Positions 10,764-23,600 of a stretch of 64,000 bases of DNA are shown here, piece by piece. The stretch spans positions 43,807,134-43,871,133 of the forward strand of contig JAAONU010000001.1 of assembly GCA_012932295.1 (NCBI GenBank). Direction: 5' to 3'. Both the position numbers and the translations under genes were made by a program. Under the pieces are notes generated by a model, which saw only the letters and a program-made list of their open reading frames with translations, ran no database searches and was not told the origin of the DNA. This DNA is from Cyclina sinensis. Taxonomy: Eukaryota > Mollusca > Bivalvia > Venerida > Veneridae. Positions within the stretch are counted from its first letter, which is position 1. Each line of letters starts with the position of its first letter.

Positions 10764-13700
10764 TAGTGGTCAAAATATTGCTTATAAAATAAATTTCTAT
10801 TTATGAGTTTCAACTTATCAGTTACCAATTAATTATTAGAATTTATATTTCAAATCGAATCGTGGTGAAATTATTTTTCTTCAGCTTAATTAAACTACTT
10901 GACAGAAGAAAACAATAAAGGTATCGTCTGTATTTCTTTCTTTTGATTTCATTATTAAGGCAATACTTACAAGACATGTTTTTTTGAAAACTTGCCATGA
11001 CTGAATCAGTAAAATATAAGATGACAAAATGTGAAATTTATAGAAATTTCAGGTTTTGACACATGTGACAGAACACTAACATGCGATGCAAAATTTTCTT
11101 CATCCCCCCCCCTCTTATGTAAGAAAAAACAGCTTTATTGTACAAAACATCTGAAAAGATTTATTGAACGTAAGTTTCATAACTTAATTTTTTTTTTTTT
11201 AAATTCGTACCAATTCAGATAAGATGAATCCATTTTATAAGGATCATAGTAATATAAAATTAGCTCATTAGATATATTTTCCATGCCGAGTTATTTATAG
11301 TGCTTAAACAAAAACGCATGATCTAATGTTATCTTAATTTGCATCTGCTATTACATAACATGTGTTTTCAAAAAGCTTTATATTTAGAGAAAGAAACAAA
11401 TATTTCATTCATGATTTTCATTGAGGTAAACAGGATTCGTTTTTTTCAAAGCTTTCCAAGGTTTCATAGCATGCTTTATCTTAATTCTGATTTACAGAGT
11501 GCCCTGGGTTTAAGTAGATACTCTATAAATTTACTTTTAACATCACGGATTAGTAACAAAATGTAAATGAAAAAAATTCGTAAAGACTCGAGCACATTTA
11601 GTGAGACTCTATCTTACCATTTTGTCTCGTTAATGACACAGCGTGTCTGTAAAGTTGACACTTACGCACTAGGAATGGAATGTAATTGCCTCACGAATAG
11701 CTATAAGGCATTGCAGTATTCGACTCGGAATTTCATCTTTAACGTCAATTTTTTTTTCAAATTTGTTGAAGCTTTATTTGGGTTAACGAGCATTCGCCGC
11801 AACCGATTATAGTCAGTTTTCAACCACTACAGAGTAATACTCGTAAAACAGAATTAGACGCGCTTTAATGAAATCAAATGTGCCGGCCTTTAATAATCAT
11901 TAACCTATACTTAACCAATCGATTAATTAAATCACTAGTAACAGCAACAAATGAAATTTGCGCACCTTTCCATTTTAATAATGTTAAAAAGAATACAATT
12001 TAATATAATTCTGGATAACCTTATAAAACATTGACTTGAGAACATTGCTTTAAGTTAAACCAGACGGTGCAAGATCAAAATGTTTCGCTTTATATAATTA
12101 ATTATCTTTGTTAGATTCTTACGTCTGTTTCTTACTTTCTTTGGTAAACATGATGCAAGATCTATCGGTATTTTCACCGAACGTGAAGAAGAAGTAACAA
12201 TTCTGTGTCCCATTTCGTATCAATAAAGTATGCCTTAGAATCAGAACTCATCCTCAAGTAAAATCTGTTTTATAATTGAAATGATTAAAGCTGTGCTTTT
12301 TTCTGAAAAGCAAAATGCAACTTTTAAGTGCGTTCTAAGAAACAGTTAACACGAAAGTTTATATTTTTAAATCTGGCGACCTTTATTCTCAGACTTATTT
12401 AGCTGCCACATCTATACCAGCATTCACATCTGATATACATATTCATAATTTATCAGTTATAAATTCATAATTCTATAACATAGCTTATCCTAAAAAGAAA
12501 AATAATTCGTAGAATTAAGCTGAGCAGTGCGAAGACAATACTGGCAGATGTAGGTGTTGGAAACTCACAGCAGTTATTTCCCATGGTCGCTGATGGAGTA
12601 CAGATGTAACCTTCACTACTAGGAAATCATAATATCAGAGATTTCAGGGTGTTAAACCTTCAGTTATCGTAACATCAGGATGCACCGTTGTCAAAATCGC
12701 ATGATCGATGTGTTCTTTACGATAATGTGTTAAACTATTCGCTCAGAAACATTGCATGTTTTCAAACACTTGTTCAAAATGTCTCTATATAAAACGCTAC
12801 AGCTGTTTCATCTTCACGATAATCACACATCGTCGCAAGATATGTGCAAACAGTTACGTTGTCACCCTTATTTCACAACAACAAAAACAGAACTATTAAC
12901 AGAAAACAGTACCTAACATGAAAACAAATAAGTTCTCAGTCAGACTTCTTGACATTGTTTTAATCAATACTTAAAGATCCAAGGACAGGAATCGGAAAAT
13001 AAAATGGCGCCAGAATAAGAAGGTTGCAGACATATTAAATTCCTTTCCTTACATAACTGTTTAATAATAAAGCCGTATGTGCATATGTATCAAAATAACA
13101 TACTCATATCCAGTGGTATATAATGTCAATGGTATATAATGTAAGTGATATTTTCAAGCGTCTTCTTTTTTATTATTTTTTTTTGCAAAACCAGAAACAT
13201 TCAGCAGTTGTGAATCGTAGACTTACGAATAGTAAATATGTTGAGACGTGATGAAGGCAAAATGACAAATGAAAAAAATCAAAACAACTTAAAACATCTG
13301 TATACAAACATTAACTACATGAAATACAGTAGCTTTTAAACTGAACTTTCTTTAAATAAACATATAAAAATGTCTGTCTTGTTGTATAAGCATTATAGAC
13401 TCAATGTTCCGAGATTCTGGGTAAAATGGAAGTGTCAACCTATTTGTTGTAGGTCGTTTACATAAAAAATACAATAACATAAATTTTAGGTTATTGTGTT
13501 GAAGTCCTACTTTATGTTTCTTAAAAACTTACATTTGATGGTAAAGCAACCCAGCTTCAGCGCAAAAAGCACTTATTTTAACATTCTATAAATTCAATCT
13601 ATTGAAACAGAGAGTAAATGGAATAGAATAAAACACAAAGAAGTAAGGCATAAAAAGATCTTTGCTTACAGTAAAACAGTAAAAAAAACCTTTCTATTGC

Positions 13701-16700
13701 AAACGCCATATGTTTTGTGCAAATCTTATTTTTGCGTGCTAGATTTTTTTAAAACAAGAAGCTGCAGTAAAATGGGACAAAAGACTGCATACATACATGT
13801 ACACAGAAACGTTCAAAGCTAAACTGTATGTGTATGATACATGACACAGAGATATTTGATATTACACTTATTTGAACCCGTAACTGACAACAATTTACAC
13901 CTACTTGTGATGTCTAAAGCCGAGACAAGACCATACCAAAAAAAAATACTAAAACAGTCATCACGCAATTACCCGAAGACTCTTAAGATTTTGTTGATAA
14001 CTTAAAACTCGTTTCCAAAATACTTGTTAAAGATGATTGATATATTGGTCTCGTAAACCGATTACGTGAAACGTTTTAGAAACAGAAACGGTATTAATGT
14101 CACTCTTGACATTCTTGCAGATTTATTAGGGTACAACGTTGCTTTGTCAACCAATTTTCAGAAGCAATGAATCAAAAGATCCCTTTGGTTTTCATGTTCT
14201 CAAAACCGTGATAAAGTTTCCGTTAAGGAGTCATTCCCTAAAATTTAGTCAACTGTTGTCTTGTAATAATGTAAATGTGAATGAATTGAATGAGTTATTA
14301 TCCGATGCCAAGGTACCTGTAATAAATGCAAAGTGAAACAGTCAAACTTTATGCATTAATATAAGTATTTATAGAGAGTTGTTGTTGTTACATTTCTGGG
14401 TGGATAGCTTTTTATTCCAAATGAAAACTTTCTGTTAGTCTTAATGCCTAAAGGACTTTTTTTTAACATATGTTCTTCTTTAAATTATCAATTTTTTTTT
14501 TCAAATTTGATAGAGGATGCCCCAGTTTAATAGATATGCAGTGTATTATCAATTAATTGTAGGGTATGCCCCTTTGTTTAAACAAATGAACATAGATATT
14601 CTATATTGTTTCAGGAATCTAGGTACAAGTAAAAACACCACCAGTCGAAAGAGAGACCACCTGTACCGTAGAAAATTTGTTCGCTCCAAATATCTAAGAA
14701 TACAAATTAAAAATTACCAAATAATAATAATAATAATAATCATAACAGTAATAAAGAAAAGCCGATCAATTATACTTACTGTGTGTTAAGACAACAAAGA
14801 CAATGAATGAATAAAAAGCTTTGAACATGAATTATTTATTTCGTCTTGAGCACAATAATGTTGTACAGTCCAATTCCTTTGATGATTCCAAATCTAATAG
14901 GTTAGAGGCAGTGTATCACGCAACGCCAAAGTTTGTTGGACCGTAACTGCAGGAACATACTCTCAGTAGCGCCGACATAATATGTTTGTTAAGGTTATAG
15001 CCTACAGGTCCGTATACTGAAGATTTGAACCCTTCTTAGGATAGAAGACTGGTTAACTGCCCTTTTGAATGTCGTCTAATTGCCTGAGATTGCTTGCCTG
15101 GTGCCATACGTTTTGGATTTGTGAGGACACATTGATGTGAAAAGCGTGGTCTAACATAACAGATACTTTGATCATTTTAATTATGTGCAACGACAAAATC
15201 ATTGACTGAAGAAGAATGGAATTTTCAACAATAGCGTTGACAATTGCACAAAAAACATCTGTCTGTCCTAGCATCAGATTGGAAGCAAGTATACAAATAG
15301 TTTTAGTTTAAACCTATTTAACTCCTCGTAAAAAAATCAACAGGAATTTACAAATTTAAAGTTAATGACACATCCAGGTAGAAAGAGAAAAGGCTTACTT
15401 GGCATATTTTGTACAATTCAAAAGCCATTATTCAAGACACTTTTTGTTTGTCGAACTTAGCTGAGATATTATACGCTAATAAGCATTATCAGTTCAGTTT
15501 AAAGACGATCGGATAAAAACCTTTTTGACGTAGAGAGCGGTCAACCTGTGGACGTCGCCCGACCGACCGATGAATGTTCCCATAATACGTCACGTAAGAA
15601 GTTTTAAATGCGTTTTTTCTCTCTCCGATTTTAACATTTTACTTGACTATGAACATAATCAAATATAGAAATCTCGCTGATTTCTAGTCTTGGCTATAAA
15701 TCAATCAAAGAAATGAATATATGTCTCATTAAACAAGAGAATGTCAGTTTCGAGAAACATGAACAGGCCATTAATCACAATTAATCTCCTTCAGTGAAAA
15801 TGAAAAACAAATCACAACCTTGTTTCACTTTCACGAAAGTCAGGTCTCCAAAGCGTCGGATCAATCTTTGACCTAAATTGTATATGAATCGTTTAAGAAA
15901 AGTATTGTAATCGACCATTGACACCGGTCTATAAGGCAGCAATAACATTCCGTCAAAAATAATGCTACTCATTGATTTTTGATGTCCGTTGTAACAAGCT
16001 TTGAAGTGTAATGAACTGGACATTTTTTCATGTTACCTTTGAATTACATTCATTCACAATCTGGTTTTCCTTAATTGGAAACATTACTTTGAAATTAATT
16101 TATAGATTTATAATATATAAAGAGTACATTAGTTAGATTATACCAACAAAGCATTTTACGAGAGAAATGTTCAAATGTTCAGGTATGCAAATGTATAACA
16201 TTTGTATCAATCAAAGAAAAAAACAATTACAAACGATTAAATCTGTAAAATCTGTGCAAAATTCAGACTGCCATGGCAAACATTCTGTTGAAATAATAAA
16301 CATAATTAAATCTTTATCTTTTAAGAATTTGAAATAATTTCCCTTTTGTTTGTTATTTTAGTGATAATATCTTGTTCGTAAAGGAACATTGTAACTTGGC
16401 GTTGGTTATTATTACTTTGAACATACCCCAAAACCCTTCAAAAACGTTCTGAATTTGAAAATATATAAGATTGCATTGAAGAAAAATGCTTCTATACAGG
16501 AATCAGAAATCCATAATATCACGTAGAAGAGTTACTGCTTGAGAAGAACAACCAAAAATTACCTATAGCACTAACCAAAAGCTAGAAAAAAGGTTAAATA
16601 GATAACCAAGAGATTGTATATGATACAAAAATAGTTACAATCACTGCTGTGTATACAGATGTGCTGCCGTTTGCATTCTGGATTTCGACAAAACAAAATT

Positions 16701-18469
16701 GAGATGTTTTTCATACGTTTCTATATCAAACATTTCAGAAATTACCACACTGTTGCGTGAAATTTTGTAGAGCGTGACAGCTCCTTGTTCAATTAGATAG
16801 TTTTTTAAGACATGAAATAAGTTTTCATATTCATAGAGGTTCTACGCATTAATGGCAGATGGTTTGTTTTGAATTAGCAGCTGAAGGATTTAGTCTGAAC
16901 AGTAGTGATTTCCTCTGTTTCACATATAGCTAGTATATTTCACTTTCGATTTATAAAGATGATCAGATAAAACGATTTATGTGCAATCATACAGTCTTTT
17001 TGTTTGATGTTCAGAATAACTCTTGAAAATATGGCAAAAAGAGTTGAAGCTATTGCTATTCAAGCAAATTGTATAAAACCTCAAATTTAGCTAGCGATAT
17101 TGTTCTAAATGCAAGAAAACTCTTCAAGAATCTTTGTCCTGTAAACATGCATCTAAAACTACGACTATATCATGCTTTCATGTTCCATTATCAATTCATT
17201 TGTTCAATGTTCCTCTATTCTAAGCTGTATAATTATCGACAATTTAGACGGCGGCAATCAAGACAACTCGCTAGAAAATCTTTAAAAACTGCTTTCCATG
17301 AAGAAATAATTTGTTCTATTGATTATAGACCTCTGATGTTAACGAGCTTTGAACCAAACTAATTTGTACTTAGTTTGATTCTGTATGTTTCGAACAGAAT
17401 TCGCTAATTTTGTTATTTTCATGATAGGGAGCATTTTCAGGACTTTATGTAGATTTATAAAAAAGATCACGGAACCCTGATACTAAGTCTCATAAAAATA
17501 TCAGAATTACTTTTAATCTTTGACATTCAAAAAATTATTCGATGTTCAAATGCTTGTGAAATAACATTTTCCCCCTACGACATTGTACAATAAATGGAAT
17601 TACGCCTTAATGTACGCCTTCGCACAATACAATACACGAAAACAGATTAATGTGCCATATCGTGAGATTATCAACAATGAGGTCAAATTTTTACATTTTC
17701 ATTTTTTTTCACGTTCAGATATTAGACTGTTTTAAAATTACCATTGTATAATTTTTATCGCAATCTGACAATCAATAGGTTCAGTAATAGCAGAATAAAC
17801 AATGCATGTGTAGCGTTTCTATTAATTATTTTGACATCAAGGACGTAATTCTACGTATCATGCAACATGCAACATACTTTATAGTTTCGAAGTTGTTGTG
17901 TGATCCATATCCATACTTCATTTGCCTTCGAAGACTTAATTCACATTTTACATCGACAAACTGGAAACACCGTGTGTTTGCAGAAAACGTTAATGAGTCA
18001 CACTTTGACGTCAGTTTCCCGATGACGTCAAACTGAGCAGATTGTTGATTTTGTCACGTCATGTCAAATCTATCTTTTAATTTTTATTTGGTAAACAAAC
18101 GCTTGACAAAGTGAACATAAACATATCGTTCAATAAGCAGTTTAACTATTTTGCATACAATACTCGAGGCAAACCCGAAAAAAGAAATATTTATATAATA
18201 TCTTGTGGTGTTCCAAATATTCTCTAGCGCAGTTGTATTGACTTGTATGACTTCTTTAATTGTGAACAATAATATGCAGAATTAAAGACCTGGAAGACTA
18301 AGTCCATTTACCTTATTTTACACAAAAACTTATGGTTCGGCGTACAACTATTTTTATGGAAAATTGTTAAGAACAGTTTGCGGGTATTCGCCTATTAATA
18401 TTTTTTCATTATTGTCAATTTTGTATATAATTTTTCGCCTTAAAAATAAATTACATTCATTGGTAAGAC
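10764..18469. other. Gene-free intergenic region
   Basis: About 7.7 kb of AT-rich DNA. Simple features seen: a C-run near 11,104, a doubled TGGTATATAATGT near 13,114-13,140, and (AAT)n at 14,720-14,740. Reading frames here are under ~100 codons and match nothing I recognise. A ~60-bp stretch near 15,695-15,760 (GCTATAAATCAATCA..TGTCTCATTAAA..AATGTCAG) recurs near 21,315-21,372, suggesting an old dispersed repeat. Confidence 0.55.
18006..18030. promoter_or_regulatory. Two perfect CRE-like palindromes
   Basis: TGACGTCA occurs at 18,006-18,013 and again at 18,023-18,030, a 17-bp spacing, and a half-site GTCACGTCA follows near 18,054. TGACGTCA is the classic CREB/ATF binding site. No gene start is evident nearby, so use is unproven. 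Confidence 0.3.
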
Positions 18470-18480
18470 TAGGGGAGACC

Positions 18481-18899
18481 GGGGCTAGTTGATACATGGG
18501 GCTAGATGGTACAGCACACGTAATAATGAATTACGTCACGAATGACGTTACGTCACTTCATTTTGAAAAACAGTAATGCACTGCGGCCATCTTGCTGTAA
18601 ACGCCAACGTTCTATGACAAAAAATAATTTTCTGAGGACCATTTCTATGATTTCCAACGAAGTAAGTAAATTTTGTTGTATTTAGTATAATCAGTAACTA
18701 AAGGTTAACTATACTGAATGGACTCTGTGTACTAGGTTTGGCTGAAAAAGTAATGTGTCTGTAACGATGGCATACGCGTAATTTGGACCAGTCCTTATGA
18801 GGGTTACCCAGGCTAGTCCAATTTTTAAAATAGGGGCGACATGGGGCTAGTTGAGACATATGCCCTGGGGCTATTTGATACAGTATATCAACTAGCCCC
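18481..18899. repeat. Subterminal transposon motif, five copies
   Basis: A 16-bp motif GGGGCTAGTTGATACA occurs at 18,481-18,496, with variants at 18,498-18,513, 18,843-18,858 and 18,867-18,882 and an inverted copy at 18,884-18,899 (TATATCAACTAGCCCC). The last two face each other and could form a hairpin. In related elements such arrays are taken to be transposase binding sites; that role is inferred here. Confidence 0.75.
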
Positions 18900-19208
18900 A
18901 GATGTAGTCAAATCATAAACGAAGTCAAAATAAACACGATTCTAGGTCCTTACATTTGTATCATTTGTCTTTATAAGTCTATCTGCATAGTTTTATGCTT
19001 AGATCTATTGTAATGTTCGTCTTCTTTGTTGATTCCATAACTGACCAAATAGAAGTAACATTGATGAAAGACTATATAGTACATGTATACTGTTTAATAG
19101 AAATATATGATTGAGCGCATTTGTACATAACCAGGTCGAGGTATTGTCAGTTATTTTTCCTCTTTATTCAAACAGACAAATTTTAAATTTTTGTTAATTT
19201 ATTTCAGG

Positions 19209-19387
19209 ATGATTCGTAAGAAAAACCGGCAGGTGCGATATATCACAAGACTCTATTTTAGCAACTGCCAAAACCGTCATTGAGGGAGGAAAAAGCATTT
19301 GCTCCCAGGCTGAATCTGTAGGCGTGAGTCCAATGACATTATGCCGGTACATAAAGAAAATCAAGGAAAATGGTTACGAGAATGAAA
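19209..19387 (+). pseudogene. Transposase N-terminal fragment (psq-type helix-turn-helix)
   Basis: Starts MIRKKNRQVR, then a one-frame shift leads into DISQDSILATAKTVIEGGKS and SQAESVGVSPMTLCRYIKK, a helix-turn-helix of the pipsqueak/CENP-B kind that binds transposon ends. It runs out near 19,387 (ENGYENETT) and joins directly, in another frame, to sequence from late in the DDE domain. The expected middle of the transposase, with the first catalytic residues, is therefore missing. Confidence 0.7.
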
Positions 19388-20646
19388 CAACTGTCTCATA
19401 TTGCTGTTGATATTCTTAATTTTGCGAAAGAGAATGGTATAGTTATGATGTCTTTCCCACCGCACTGCAGTCACAAGCTTCAGCCCTTAGACAGAACCGT
19501 TTTCGAACAATTGAAATGTTATGTTGCAACCGCTATGGATGGCTGGATGAGATCAAATCCTGGCAAATGCCTATCGATATACAACATCCCGTCAATTGTA
19601 AAGGAAGCCTGGCCCAAAGCAACCATATCGTCTAACATAATTAAAGGCTTTGAAGTATCTGGAATATACCCTTTTAATCAGCAGATATTCATTGAAGCTG
19701 ACTTTGCTCCTTCGTTTGTGACGGATCGTCCTCTCTCTGACAGTACTGCTTCTGACAAGCCAGGCAAAGAAACAAGCTCAGAATTACATTCTGATAATTC
19801 AGCGGTGGTCGAACGCAGCCAGACTTCGCAGGAAATAGACGATTGGAACATGATCGATACTGCTCTTCGCAACAAGGGACTTGAATTGATTCACATTAGA
19901 GAGGATGGATATTGCTTGCTCAACGCATTTGGAAAAGTTTAAGATCTGAAGGTTTGGGAGAAATAGACTTTGAACAAATATGCCAGAACGTGAAAGATGA
20001 AGCAGAGAAGTATACCGAATATTATCAGAGATTCGTAACAGAAGGACACACACTTAAGACTGACATAGGGAACTATATAGAACACAAACAGTATAACACG
20101 GAGACTGTCGATCTTATACTTGATATGATTTGCAACAACTTCGGTGTGACTGCGGTAGTTTATCAGAGTCATCCACCTGGACGCCTGGGTGTTCAGTTTA
20201 GAGGTCAGGTGTTTCTGGCGTTACATGGTCACAATGAAAATTATCATTACAATACTGTCAGAAAACTTCTTGTCCATATTGAAAATGAACACGCCACTGC
20301 TGATACATCTTCTTCCACTGACGATAAAAACTTATAAACTCCTGTGAAGAAAGCATTCTCGCCAGAACTTGTCAGACCTCTTCCAAAAGCGCAACCCAGA
20401 TTTACGGACTCCGACACACCAGAGAAAGCGGCAATAGAACAAGAACAGCAACAGAAGACAAAGAAACTCAACAAAACATTAAACAAAAGTAACAAGAAGT
20501 TACATAAGGCGCCTAAAAAGAAGGCAAAACGTGTTGACTCATCTGATGATGACGAATGGTATTGTATAGTCTGCCTTGAACCATACTCTTACTCAAGCCC
20601 CGTGAGAAATGGAGAAAATTATGGTAAGACTAGGCCTATTTACTAA
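19370..20646 (+). pseudogene. Pogo/Tigger DDE C-terminus fused to OTU-like domain
   Basis: Frame one (19,370-19,942) reads ILNFAKENGIVMMSFPPHCS-HKLQPLDRTVFEQLK, the late part of a DDE_1 transposase domain, then AWPKATISSNIIKGFEVSGI-YPFNQ, a standard end of that domain. After a Ser-rich linker comes REDGYCLLNAFGK, like the OTU protease nucleophile loop (Asp-Gly-x-Cys; Cys codon 19,913-19,915). A one-base slip in an A-run near 19,935 moves the rest to the frame 19,912-20,337, ending FLALHGHNENYHYNTV, where OTU enzymes carry the catalytic His (here 20,245-20,247). After a TAA at 20,335 the same frame resumes: SPELVRPLPKAQPR, a Lys-rich stretch, and DDDEWYCIVCLEPYS, the first half of a PHD-like zinc finger. 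It stops just after a possible splice donor (TATG|GTAAGA, ~20,622). The product is not made intact. DDE identity is firm; the OTU assignment rests on motifs. Confidence 0.75.
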
Positions 20647-23600
20647 AAGAAACAAGTCTTAATGTAATGTAGCACGTATCAAAACGTAACAGTTTTTTAT
20701 TGCCTTTCTAACCAGTGCATTTCTCGATCAGTCTACAAATCTGTGCAGTAAGTCTTTTCTCGAATAACAGTCTAAATTTGCGCGTAATGTCTGACATATA
20801 TTAACTTACACTCAATTTCACAATGTCATTTAAAAGAAATAAAGAAGCAATGAAGTTATATGTGTACTAGAAGTTGAGAGTACGTTGAATTAACGTCTAT
20901 ATTCCTATATTTTAAACGAGCTTTGACTGACACAATGAACACTTGTTTTTCTAAGGTAATTTAATTTGTTTATCTGATAAAAGATCTGCAGCTTAAATCT
21001 GAAATAACTATCCCGCAATACATTGTATTTCTACGCCTCTGTTTTCCAGTAAAGTTGACGTCGTTAAGTAAGCATAAGTAAGCATAAAGAAGACACTTTG
21101 TTATATTTAAAGTGATGTTCTTTTTCTTTTGAATTTGACAACACATGCCCATGATCCATTAACTGATCGTGATTGTTCTTTACTAGTTTTGTTAGATTTT
21201 ATTTGAGTTCTTTATGAATTGTATGCCTACAAGGGAAGAAATTTTCTCATTTTAGTATTTCACGTTTGATCCAGAGAAATAATATCCTAAAACAACAGCT
21301 TTGCTGTAGTGTAAGCTATAAATCAATCACAATTAATGAAAACATGTCTCATTAAAGGCCACGGAATGTCAGACTCTACAAGCACGATCAATCTCATATT
21401 AATGAGATATAAAACTGTAGAAACGAATACAGTATCCAGTCTTATTTATTTTATTGTATGGATCGACGGAAAAGCCCACTATTTAAAACAGTATTGAATC
21501 AGATGGAATTCAGATCTGTTAAGGAGCTGTTGAATGCGTTGTTAGTTTCGATTTATGCTTTTCGATGGTTTCCTTGCATACAGATCGAAATATTGTACCT
21601 CATGTAAATTTGCAATAAAGTTAATGAATGCCCTGCTATGACTTTTTAGAGTTTTACATATTTTCTTCGTAAAGACAATACATGTTTAAGATTCAGCCAC
21701 GAAATTCAGCATAAATATGATAATAATTACCTTTTCCCAGTTTCATAAGTTAGGAATGCTCTTAGAAAATCTCCTGGACGGCGATGATTAAGCGGAATCT
21801 TGAAACAATTTCTAAAATTCTTAAGTGCTGCCATATTTAAAAAGAAGAGGCATGATCTATCTTCACAGGTTTTCTATACAACACAGTTTTCACAATCATA
21901 AGAAAATCTATGTTTACAGACATGGCAGCGTTCTCTTAGAGTATTTGAACATGCAAGCTATCTATATATTTTTTTATGAATGAGACAGGTAAGTAAAGTC
22001 TTAATTTCATAAAAATTGAGATAATGCCCCCTACCCCTAAAAGAATTGCAGGTCTTCTAGATTATTTCTTGGACATGAAGACACTTATCATTTATTTATT
22101 TATTTATAAAAGTAATAACAATGCCAGTTTGCATAATAATTTAAACAATTAAACTATTTCAATCGAACGGGAATTAAAGCGTAATAAATTATTTTTAAAA
22201 CAACATATATCGATTTTTATTTTCTCTTTAAGTTATTTTATTTCTGCCGCTAACGGATAATTATTTCTAGTAATTCATGTATGAATGTTCTTGCTTGTCC
22301 TGTGCCCTCGGCAAAACTTCCATTACATACCTTATTAGAACAAACAGAACCAATGTCATATTCAGAAAGCGCAATTGGTAAATAATAACTAGAAACCTCT
22401 TAAAAAATAGAAACCGCCAATCTCGATATTGAATGCTGCTCATAACCTAAAATAATTAGCATCGTCTCCATCACGTTTCTATGGTTCAACCGCTGAAGAA
22501 AGGCTATTCGATGTCACTGTAGGCTGTCGATATAAAACACATTTTTCATATGGAATCATACACCAAATTGATCAAAAGATATCTCTTGTTTCTTGTTTAT
22601 TATTTGAACAGAATTCTACTTGGTAGAAATAAAGTAACTAATAATTATAGAGAAAATAAAAACGGACGTTGTTTTATTGTCTGAAAAAGATTTATTATCC
22701 TTTAATTTCACCCCTAACGGATTTCCATGGCTAGATATTTTTTTCTGACTTTATGAATATTTATATGAAAATCGAACATAATTAAAGGTCCCGTTTATAA
22801 AGAAAAATATACTAACATAATAAATTTGACATTTGAGTGACAGCTATCTCAAAATATTTTACCTTCAGTGTTCATTTCTTATCTGACGTCAGCCAAGACA
22901 TTATACGATGCGAAGTATCTATAATATCAAAAGGCCACACACTGTTTGAAATTAAAATAAGAATGTACAGTGTTTGATTTACCATTGAAATATATAGAAT
23001 CACATTTTTATTATTCTTCTAGATTTTCTAATTTGAAAAAATATGTTTCGGAAAACACAGGTCAAACGCTTTAACTGTAATAGTGTATGAAATAAAATGT
23101 AACGTTACTTCATGTCTTCGGTTCGTAGGTTTCTTACATGGGCACACATAATTTCAGGGGAATAACAAGGGGTCTCGACTTTGTGGTTGCTTGCTTAGAG
23201 TTTTCAAATTAAAGACTTTTGATATTCTCATTTTTTTTAAACTGAACACATTGTTTTTGTATCTTAAGCAAGATAACAACAAAATAAACTTAAATAGACA
23301 GACTTTAAATACTTAAGCATTTATCTGAAAATACGCGCTTAAACGTTTTGTTCTACATTTGTAACCTATCCTTGATTTATCCGAAGTATTACAAACAAGA
23401 CTAGATCTGACGTCAGTTATTGTCATGGTAACATTTGCCATACTTCATTTACAATTTAAATGAATCTCAATATTATTCATAAACGTCGAGGAAAACAGAT
23501 GATGTAAGATTTCCACATTCTATTTCAGTAATTGTAACGCAATGTACTTGTGTTTTAATAACAATCCCATTACATACTTTGCAACCTAGAATATCTTTCT

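Larger units (their letters stand above)
18470..20646 (+). mobile_element. Broken pogo/Tigger-type transposon with OTU-like segment
   Basis: The left end shows TA then GGGGAGACCGGGGCTAG, followed by repeated GGGGCTAG..GATACA motifs typical of an element's terminal and subterminal sites. Inside are a psq-type helix-turn-helix piece, the C-terminal half of a CENP-B-like DDE domain, an OTU-like domain and a Lys-rich tail with half a zinc finger. A matching right terminal inverted repeat was not found after 20,646, so the right border is the last recognisable coding sequence. Internal deletion, frameshifts and a stop make it non-autonomous. Confidence 0.8.

Noticed and set aside
15053..15274. Possible retroelement fragment on the - strand
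   Set aside because: No reverse transcriptase or endonuclease motif could be identified.
19912..20337. Programmed frameshift in the OTU-like region
   Set aside because: The slip is a single-base change in an A-run, and the same gene has an upstream deletion, another frame break and a later stop; decay is simpler.
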